From assembly GCA_002309995.1 (NCBI GenBank), contig DBYB01000003.1:44887-59617 (forward strand): DNA of 14,731 bases, given 5' to 3'. This document shows positions 7,671-13,407 of this stretch, in pieces; position 1 is the first letter of the stretch; every line of letters starts with the position of its first letter. Below the pieces are notes generated by a model. That model made no database searches, was not told where the DNA came from, and was given only the letters and a program-made list of their open reading frames with translations. A program made the position numbers and the translations under genes. The DNA comes from Bacteroidales bacterium UBA1197. Lineage in GTDB: Bacteria > Bacteroidota > Bacteroidia > Bacteroidales > UBA932.

Positions 7671-10600
7671 CTATTGTCTCCAGCCGCCTTCGATGACCAC
7701 GGGCGGAGCAAGAGGCGTGAAGTCCTTATCCCCGGCACTGCGGCGGGCGGCGGCACGACGGGCGGCAGCAGCGGCCGGTGTGCGGTTCACAGCGTCGTAG
7801 GCCACGAAGTCCTCGTACGTGCCGTTCCAGCCAGCGCCGAAGGCAAGCTTGTTGATTCGGTACCAGATGGCATAGCGCGAAGGGGCGTTGTAGCCGCCGG
7901 TATTGTTGTTCATAATACTGTTGCGCGTAGGGCGGTATGCTCCGTAAAGATAGGTGCACGCACCCTCATAGACGCCAAGACGTTCGCCGGCATAACGGCT
8001 GTCGGAGATAAAGCCTGACCACTTAACCTCGGAAGGATCCGATGTGAAGTCTACATTCTTCCACCAGCCATAAGGATATTTCGAAAGGTACCCATCTATC
8101 TCACTCTGCGATATCCTGCCATTGGAAGGGTAGTAATACTCGTCGCCCAGTTTGGCAAAGCCGTGTCCGCCAGCCTCGTGGTTTACCAGACCAACGAACG
8201 AAGATTCGACGCTGCTGGCCGGGAAATACGATATGGTTGCTCCGCGACCATAATCATAAGTATCGTCTTCCGCAGAGTACATATAGCAGGTGCCTGCATA
8301 GAAGTCGCGGTTGATCATTACCAGGATAAGTGCGTCATCGATCCGATCGGCCGAAATAGCTTTCCGGGCATACTCGAACACTTTGGTGTCATCGCCTCCG
8401 ACAACAGTGCCCTCGCCGAACCAAGTCCCGATGGATGTTTCTCCGCTGTACTTTTCATTCTTGGATACCACATCAACATAATATACGTTGAAGCAGTCAC
8501 GGAATGACTTGTACGGCTCCTCGGAGAACAAGGCGTCAGCGGCCCGCTGCATAACCGTTCCATATGTTCCGTCTGCTATCAGCCGGTCGGAGTAGGCGTC
8601 ACCCATCAGCACCACGTCTATGCCGGCGCCGCGGGTGGCTGTCTGAATGGTATGAACCGTTCCGTCGGCTGAGAAGTCGGTGGACTCATACGAACCGTGA
8701 GCGGCAGGGCCGAGTTTGCCCTCGATGAAAGAAGTAAGATCTTTGGGAGCGCCGAAATAATAATAGACAAGTCTTCCGGAATCATCAAAAATCGAGATGC
8801 TCGGGCTTCTTCCGTGAGGATACAACTCCGCACCGATAGAGTTGCTCAGTCCATCTTCGGAATTAATGAAAACCTGCCAGGGTATGCTATACTGTGAGGC
8901 AAAGCTGGCAAGGGACGAAGGCTCCACGTAGGAAGAATAGGAAACGACGCCCAAGCCTTTGTCCTTATAACTTGAATACAAGTCTTTAAGCTCTTCTATG
9001 ACACCGATAGAGAAAGCGTCCCAACATGCCATCTGGAGCAGCACGGTCAGTTCGTTGTCTTTTACGGACGCAGAAGAGAAAGTGCTGCCATCAAGAGCCG
9101 TCGCTGAAAATTCCGGAATCAACGGCGCCACCTCTGATAAGTCAAGCTTATCATTACCCTCAAATATATAGCCCCAATTCAATTGCCATTCGGGCCAATT
9201 GCGGAAGGCCTCCGGAATCTTTCCCGAAAAGTCGTTTTCGCACAGATTTATGCAGAGTTTACTTTGACCATCATAACTGTTGTCCCAAAGGTGAAGATTT
9301 GCCAGTTCCGCCGGCAGGGGCCCGTTGAATTTATTGTGGGGAAGACTCAGGGAATAAAGGTTTTGGAGTTCTCCTATCCTGGGAGAGAGTTCTCCGCCTA
9401 CGCGCGTGTCCACAATTTCCAGCATCTCAAGATTGTGAAGGTCAAATAAATCATCCGGCAATTCTCCGCACAGTGCGTTGGCTCCGGGAACAGAGTCTTC
9501 ACAGACACTGCGGATAGACAATGCCTTCAGGTTCTTCAGGCGCCCGAATCCTGTCTGCATTGGCTGCCCCGGATTGAAATATTTCAGATATATATGTTCC
9601 AGATTCTCCATCCCGAAAAGCGCCTCCGGCAAATCAGAGTTAACGCCCGACACAGTCAAAATTTTCAGATTATTAAGATTTGCTATGTCTTCGGGGAGGG
9701 CGAACATATGCTTTTTTATCTCATTGTATTCCGTCCAATAGTCCCCTATTCCGAAACTCAGGCTCTCCAAAGATGTCAGGTCGAAAATCGGGCTGTAGTC
9801 CGTAATGACCCCATTGCTTTCTTCTATTTTTAGAGTCTTGAGCGCTGATAGTTTTGTGATTTCTTTCGGGATGGCGCCATTGAGGCCGTTTTGCTCGATG
9901 TCTAAATAGTAAACATGGCCCGTGTAATCAGTCATAACGCCGTTCCATTCATTCAATGGTCTGTCGGAACACCAGTTATCCCGGCGTTTCCAATTGGGAC
10001 CATCAAGTGCGTTATAGATTGCAACCAGGGCTTCCCTTTCTTCAAGCAGGGAATTTTGCTCTTCTTGAATTACTTCATCTATGTCTACGACCGTAAAGTG
10101 CTTGATTACGCCACGCTCTATGGTTACTCTTTTATTCGTAGTCTTTGTATGGTTTTGCCCATTACACATAAGAGATAGTGTAAACCCCTTATCGAAAGTC
10201 ATTGGAGGCAGAACAAAAAACACATCGTAGGTCGTGTCTTCAGTCAATTGTACATATCCCCATAAACTTATATTGGTATAACCCTTCTGATATTCTTTGA
10301 ATTTGATTACCGGCACGTCTTCGTCCATATCTATGTAGCAGTTCTCCGGCGTGCCCCAAAGCTCTTCATTGTTATTGCCGGAGATGCTTACCATCGACAG
10401 TGGTTTCGTGCCTTTTATAGCAAGGTGCAATACTCCTGCTGTATGTTTGAAAGAAAGATAATTCCCTTTGGACTTGGCAACCATCGGGATATTCCAATAC
10501 TGATCCGGATGACTGGTTGAAAAACGCGTAAGATCTACTTTAAGATGCTTAGGGTTCTCAGAGTCAATAGTAATACCATTCGAATAAGGATAATATGCAT

Positions 10601-10898
10601 AGAATTCCGTTCCATTCACCGGGGTGTTGGAATAGAGAACCCCGCCGCTATTGTAGTAGAACGGCTGTACTGCGTCCGTGTCTGAATATATACCCAGCCC
10701 ATCATACAGGTCCCATTTTATTTTCCCCCCATTTTCAAGATGAACTTTAGTTATTGGACACTCCTCTATATCCACGTTAAAACTGGAGAAGGTTTTGAGC
10801 GCGCCGGAGGAAGTCTCGACAGAAGTTTCGCTCGCGCAGGAAAGGATGCCTGCCATAAGGATAGCAGATATGACGGTGTTGATGCTAAAAGTCTTCAT
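7671..10898 (-). CDS. Surface lipoprotein: fimbrillin-like + LRR + thioredoxin-like + M64 (IgA peptidase-type) metallopeptidase
   Basis: 1075 residues from the ATG at 10898. That start gives a lipoprotein signal (MKTFSINTVISAILMAGILSC, Cys21) and a strong Shine-Dalgarno sequence eight bases upstream. A longer frame reaches 11012 but only overlaps the upstream micro-ORF out of frame. Domains in order: fimbrillin-like beta region, about 22-280 (TKVHLENGGKIKW...DGLGIYSD); leucine-rich repeats, about 285-585, opening with ALVAIYNALDGPNW and NGLNGAIPKEITKLSALKTL; a thioredoxin/TlpA-like domain, about 590-735, in which the CxxC position reads MACWDAFS while the cis-Pro loop (RSPSISIF) remains; and an M64 peptidase domain, about 745-1035, with NHEAGGHGFAKLGDEY (H907, E908, H912) and a later RNSIMNNN. 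The C-terminal tail is Ala/Arg-rich. It probably binds and cleaves a protein at the cell surface; the target, including whether it is IgA, is unknown. The LRR and fimbrillin parts are more AT-rich than neighbouring genes. Confidence 0.9.
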   Translation of the reverse strand: MKTFSINTVISAILMAGILSCASETSVETSSGALKTFSSFNVDIEECPITKVHLENGGKIKWDLYDGLGIYSDTDAVQPFYYNSGGVLYSNTPVNGTEFYAYYPYSNGITIDSENPKHLKVDLTRFSTSHPDQYWNIPMVAKSKGNYLSFKHTAGVLHLAIKGTKPLSMVSISGNNNEELWGTPENCYIDMDEDVPVIKFKEYQKGYTNISLWGYVQLTEDTTYDVFFVLPPMTFDKGFTLSLMCNGQNHTKTTNKRVTIERGVIKHFTVVDIDEVIQEEQNSLLEEREALVAIYNALDGPNWKRRDNWCSDRPLNEWNGVMTDYTGHVYYLDIEQNGLNGAIPKEITKLSALKTLKIEESNGVITDYSPIFDLTSLESLSFGIGDYWTEYNEIKKHMFALPEDIANLNNLKILTVSGVNSDLPEALFGMENLEHIYLKYFNPGQPMQTGFGRLKNLKALSIRSVCEDSVPGANALCGELPDDLFDLHNLEMLEIVDTRVGGELSPRIGELQNLYSLSLPHNKFNGPLPAELANLHLWDNSYDGQSKLCINLCENDFSGKIPEAFRNWPEWQLNWGYIFEGNDKLDLSEVAPLIPEFSATALDGSTFSSASVKDNELTVLLQMACWDAFSIGVIEELKDLYSSYKDKGLGVVSYSSYVEPSSLASFASQYSIPWQVFINSEDGLSNSIGAELYPHGRSPSISIFDDSGRLVYYYFGAPKDLTSFIEGKLGPAAHGSYESTDFSADGTVHTIQTATRGAGIDVVLMGDAYSDRLIADGTYGTVMQRAADALFSEEPYKSFRDCFNVYYVDVVSKNEKYSGETSIGTWFGEGTVVGGDDTKVFEYARKAISADRIDDALILVMINRDFYAGTCYMYSAEDDTYDYGRGATISYFPASSVESSFVGLVNHEAGGHGFAKLGDEYYYPSNGRISQSEIDGYLSKYPYGWWKNVDFTSDPSEVKWSGFISDSRYAGERLGVYEGACTYLYGAYRPTRNSIMNNNTGGYNAPSRYAIWYRINKLAFGAGWNGTYEDFVAYDAVNRTPAAAAARRAAARRSAGDKDFTPLAPPVVIEGGWRQ

Positions 10899-10905
10899 AC
10901 TCGTT

Positions 10906-10913
10906 TCCTCCTT
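10906..10913 (-). promoter_or_regulatory. Strong Shine-Dalgarno sequence overlapping a stop codon
   Basis: On the minus strand the sequence is AAGGAGGA, ending eight bases before the ATG at 10898. It decides the M64 lipoprotein start. Its first two A residues are part of the TAA that ends the upstream micro-ORF, so ribosomes finishing that ORF would stop on top of this site. Strong Shine-Dalgarno sequences are not common in Bacteroidales, which makes translational coupling a reasonable inference. Confidence 0.8.
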
Positions 10914-11043
10914 ACCAGTCTTCTGTTCCACCATCAACCAGATCTTCCGGATCGCCTCCGACGAACGAGTCGCAAATAAGCCCGGCCGGCTCCGAATACA
11001 GGGGCTCGGCAAGAGGCCTGACGTAAATTCTGTGGTACTTCAT
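10912..11043 (-). CDS. 43-residue micro-ORF upstream of M64 lipoprotein; acidic-Trp C-terminus
   Basis: ATG at 11043-11041, TAA at 10914-10912. The peptide starts MKYHRIYVRPLAEPLYSEP, has a GLICDS core at residues 21-26, an acidic middle (GGDPEDLVDGG) and ends TEDW. There is no signal peptide, membrane segment or recognisable domain. It parallels the ORF at 7306-7446 in length, strand, position before a fimbrillin-like lipoprotein, L-I-x-D-S core and acidic-Trp end; otherwise the two sequences are diverged. It has one cysteine (Cys24). The lipoprotein start lies 13 bases past its stop, within Shine-Dalgarno coupling distance. A promoter-like TATATTCG lies only a few bases before its ATG, so the mRNA may be almost leaderless. 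Function unknown to me; a partner peptide of the lipoprotein or a regulatory leader are both possible. Confidence 0.66.
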   Translation of the reverse strand: MKYHRIYVRPLAEPLYSEPAGLICDSFVGGDPEDLVDGGTEDW

Positions 11044-11047
11044 AACG

Positions 11048-11078
11048 CGAATATACGCAATAATCATAACCAACGCAA
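11048..11078 (-). promoter_or_regulatory. Possible promoter for micro-ORF/M64 unit
   Basis: On the minus strand TTG (11078-11076) is followed after 20 bases by TATATTCG (11055-11048), one mismatch from the Bacteroidetes TAnnTTTG box at about the expected spacing. The predicted transcription start would fall at or next to the ATG at 11043, giving a near-leaderless message. That closeness is unusual, so the real start of transcription may lie elsewhere. Confidence 0.4.
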
Positions 11079-11092
11079 GTTATTGCCCTCTC

Positions 11093-11120
11093 TGACATTT
11101 TGTCACTGGAATAGAACTTG
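11093..11120 (+). promoter_or_regulatory. clpB promoter region: TGACA-TTT-TGTCA dyad and -24/-12-like element
   Basis: A perfect 13-base dyad, TGACA-TTT-TGTCA, occupies 11093-11105. One base later is TGG-N8-TTG (11107-11120, TGGAATAGAACTTG), which has the spacing of a sigma-54 -24/-12 promoter (TGG-N8-TTG) but lacks most of the CAC and the C after TTG. Transcription would start near 11132, about 79 bases ahead of the clpB ATG. A dyad abutting a TGG/TTG element before a chaperone gene suggests a heat-shock operator/promoter pair. Which sigma factor and regulator act here is inference. The dyad is symmetric and could also affect the divergent M64 unit. Confidence 0.5.
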
Positions 11121-11158
11121 ACCGTATCTCTCTTGACTGGCGGCAGATTGAGCAAAAC

Positions 11159-11185
11159 TGTCATTCTGAGCGAAGCGAAGAATCT
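11159..11185 (+). repeat. Dispersed TCATTCTGAGCGAAGCGAAG-type repeat in clpB leader
   Basis: The 27 bases contain TCATTCTGAGCGAAGCGAAG, followed by AATCT. I recognise this as a repeat found between genes in many bacterial genomes; its reverse translation gives the well-known false peptide RFFASLRMT, which appears on the opposite strand here. It can fold weakly through ATTCT/AGAAT arms. It lies between the predicted clpB transcription start and the Shine-Dalgarno sequence, so it is part of the 5' leader. Only one copy is seen in this window. Confidence 0.6.
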
Positions 11186-11195
11186 GTCAGCCAGC

Positions 11196-11203
11196 AAGGA
11201 GGA
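11196..11203 (+). promoter_or_regulatory. Strong Shine-Dalgarno sequence for clpB
   Basis: AAGGAGGA is seven bases upstream of the ATG at 11211. An in-frame TGA lies at 11205-11207, between this site and the ATG. Together they fix the start at 11211 and show that the missing N domain of ClpB is not a start-calling error. Confidence 0.85.
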
Positions 11204-11210
11204 TTGAATT

Positions 11211-13262
11211 ATGGAAAACAAGTACGAATTCTTAAGTAAGTATGCCATCGACCTCAATGAGGCCGCTGCAAAAGGTCGTCTGGACCCGGTTATCGGGCGT
11301 GACGACGAAATACGACGGGTCCTGCAGATCCTTTCCCGCAGGACCAAGAACAACCCTATCCTCGTAGGCGAGCCCGGCGTGGGCAAGACCGCAATCTCCG
11401 AAGGTATTGCGACCAAAATCGTCAACGGGGAGGTGCCTGAGAACCTTAAGAGCCGCAAGGTCTTCTCCCTCGATATGGGCGCTCTCATCGCAGGAGCCAA
11501 GTATCAGGGTGAATTCGAGGAGCGTCTCAAGGGCGTTGTGAAGGAGGTGGTGGAGTCCGACGGCGAAATAATCCTCTTCATCGACGAAATCCACACCCTG
11601 GTCGGCGCAGGCCGCACCAGCGGCGCAATGGACGCATCCAATATATTAAAACCCGCGCTCGCGCGAGGCGAACTCCGCACCATCGGCTCAACCACCCTGG
11701 ACGAGTACCAGAAGTACTTCGAGCAGGACAAGGCCCTCGAGCGCCGTTTCCAGAAAGTTATGGTTGATGAGCCTTCGCCCGCCGAGAGCATCGCCATCCT
11801 GCGCGGCCTGAAGGAGAAGTATGAGACGCACCACCGCGTGAGCATCGAGGACGACGCGCTCATCGCCGCCGTGAACCTCAGCCACCGCTACATCAACAAC
11901 CGTTTCCTGCCCGACAAGGCCATCGACCTGGTTGACGAGGCCGCATCCAAGCTCCGTCTGGAAATGAATTCGGTGCCCGAACCCATCGACGACCTCAACA
12001 GCCGCATACGCCAGCTGGAAATCGAGAAGGAGGCCATCAAGCGCGAAGGCACGACGCTGAAGAGCGAGAAGATCGATACGGAGCTGAAGGAGGCCAAGGA
12101 GCAGAAAGCCGCCCTGGAGGCCCGATGGAACGAGGAAAAGGGCATCGTGACCGAGCTCAACAACCTCCGTTCGCAGATAGAAGACCTCAAGCGCGACGCG
12201 GCGATTGCCGAGCGCAGCGGCGACTACGGCAAGGTGGCGGAAATACGCTACGGCAAGCTCGCCGGCGCCCAGCAGCGCCTCAAGGAGCTCGCCGAGAAGC
12301 AGGCGGCCATAAAGGACCCCATCATCACCGAGTCCGTAACGCCAACCGATATCGCAGAAATCGTAGCCCGCTGGACGGGCATCCCCGTTGGGCGCCTGCT
12401 GGAGAGCGAAAAGGAGAAGCTCCTGCGTATGGAGGAGCAGCTGCACAAACGCGTCGTTGGCCAGGACAAGGCCATCGAGGCGGTGAGCGACGCTGTACGC
12501 CGTTCGCGTGCCGGCTTGAGCAACGAGCACCGTCCCATCGGTTCATTCCTCTTCCTTGGACAGACCGGCGTGGGTAAGACCGAGCTTGCCAAGGCGCTCG
12601 CGGAGTTCCTCTTCAACGACGAGAGTATGATGACCCGTATCGATATGAGCGAGTATCAGGAAGCGCATACCGTCTCGCGTCTGGTCGGTGCGCCTCCGGG
12701 ATACGTTGGTTATGATGAAGGCGGCCAGCTGACCGAGGCCGTTCGCCGCAAACCCTACTCCGTGGTGCTGCTGGATGAAATCGAGAAGGCCCATTCCGAC
12801 GTGTTCAACACTCTCCTGCAGGTGCTCGACGACGGCCGACTTACCGACAACAAGGGGCGCACGGTTGACTTCAAGAACACCATATTGATAATGACGTCCA
12901 ACCTGAAGGAGGAAGAGCTGCGTCTCCGTATGCGGCCGGAGTTCATCAACCGTATCGACGAGATAGTCAAGTTCGACGCCCTCACCAGGGACGATATTCG
13001 CAAGATTGTGCGGATACAGATGGCCCTGCTTCAGAAGAAGCTGGAAGAGGAAGGCGTAAGCCTGGAGTACACTCCCGGATTTGAGGAATATGCCGTTCTG
13101 AACGGCTATGAGCCCGATTTCGGCGCCCGCCCGGTGAAGCGGCTTATCCAGCGCGAGCTTGTGAACCGCCTCGCCCGCGAAATCCTCGAGGGCCGCATCC
13201 ACAAGGACTCCGCCATCGTAGTCGATGCCGGCCCCGGCGGCATCATCGTGCGGCAGAAATAA
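11211..13262 (+). CDS. clpB: ClpB-type AAA+ disaggregase lacking the N-terminal Clp-N domain
   Basis: 683 residues against about 860 for full-length ClpB. It resolubilises aggregated proteins with DnaK, threading them through a hexameric ring. The protein opens with MENKYEFLSKYAIDLNE, equivalent to the linker just before AAA1, so the roughly 150-residue Clp-N domain is absent. AAA1: Walker A GEPGVGKT (53-60), pore tyrosine Y98 in AKYQGEFEERL, Walker B LFIDEIH (D125, E126), and ERRFQKV with the arginine finger. The coiled-coil M domain is present at about 265-400, ending at EIVARWTGIPVGRLL. AAA2: Walker A GQTGVGKT (450-457), PPGYVGYDEGG pore loop, VVLLDEIEKAH and RPEFINRIDE. Between TSNL and RPEFINR only about ten residues remain where E. 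coli ClpB has about thirty. The M domain and lack of a ClpP-binding loop favour ClpB over ClpA/ClpC. A dyad/promoter and strong Shine-Dalgarno sequence precede it. Confidence 0.93.
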   Translation: MENKYEFLSKYAIDLNEAAAKGRLDPVIGRDDEIRRVLQILSRRTKNNPILVGEPGVGKTAISEGIATKIVNGEVPENLKSRKVFSLDMGALIAGAKYQGEFEERLKGVVKEVVESDGEIILFIDEIHTLVGAGRTSGAMDASNILKPALARGELRTIGSTTLDEYQKYFEQDKALERRFQKVMVDEPSPAESIAILRGLKEKYETHHRVSIEDDALIAAVNLSHRYINNRFLPDKAIDLVDEAASKLRLEMNSVPEPIDDLNSRIRQLEIEKEAIKREGTTLKSEKIDTELKEAKEQKAALEARWNEEKGIVTELNNLRSQIEDLKRDAAIAERSGDYGKVAEIRYGKLAGAQQRLKELAEKQAAIKDPIITESVTPTDIAEIVARWTGIPVGRLLESEKEKLLRMEEQLHKRVVGQDKAIEAVSDAVRRSRAGLSNEHRPIGSFLFLGQTGVGKTELAKALAEFLFNDESMMTRIDMSEYQEAHTVSRLVGAPPGYVGYDEGGQLTEAVRRKPYSVVLLDEIEKAHSDVFNTLLQVLDDGRLTDNKGRTVDFKNTILIMTSNLKEEELRLRMRPEFINRIDEIVKFDALTRDDIRKIVRIQMALLQKKLEEEGVSLEYTPGFEEYAVLNGYEPDFGARPVKRLIQRELVNRLAREILEGRIHKDSAIVVDAGPGGIIVRQK

Positions 13263-13280
13263 CGACGCCGGCCCTCTCAC

Positions 13281-13396
13281 AAGTCATTCGTCCACAAAAA
13301 CGGCTTATTTTGTGGACGAATGACGGTTTTTAGGCTGTTCCTCCACAAAAAGGGGCCGATTTGTGGAGGAATTGGGGAGCGAGGGATTTCGCCGCA
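13281..13396 (+). repeat. Dispersed palindromic (REP-like) element, long copy with two hairpins
   Basis: Two perfect hairpins in series. Hairpin 1: 17-base arms GTCATTCGTCCACAAAA (13283-13299) and its complement (13308-13324), 8-base loop. Hairpin 2: 12-base arms TTCCTCCACAAA (13338-13349) and complement (13360-13371), 10-base loop; then GCGAGGGATTTCGC. The element begins 18 bases after the clpB stop and matches the inverted copy at 7591-7656, which lacks 13301-13351. Both copies face the same way relative to the 3' end of the gene they follow. The hairpins lack a following T-run, so they are more likely RNA-stabilising or REP-type elements than terminators. Confidence 0.88.
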
Positions 13397-13407
13397 GCGA
13401 ATAATCT

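Noticed and set aside
10899..11012. N-terminal extension of the M64 lipoprotein to an ATG at 11012
   Set aside because: The extension is polar and out of frame with the 43-codon ORF that occupies the same bases; it would bury the lipoprotein signal peptide. The ATG at 10898 has a strong Shine-Dalgarno sequence and gives a clean lipobox.
11044..11210. Remnant of a Clp-N domain upstream of clpB
   Set aside because: No frame in this stretch resembles Clp-N sequence, and it is filled by promoter-like elements, a dispersed repeat and a Shine-Dalgarno sequence.
10934..11500. 188-codon minus-strand ORF spanning the clpB start and intergenic region
   Set aside because: It contains the false peptide RFFASLRMT from a dispersed repeat and otherwise mirrors clpB and the micro-ORF.
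11688..12530. 280-codon antisense ORF inside clpB
   Set aside because: It is the complement of well-conserved AAA1 and M-domain coding sequence and has no features of its own.
13281..13396. CRISPR-like repeats
   Set aside because: Only two different hairpins are present with no regular spacers or repeated unit; they fit a REP-like element.
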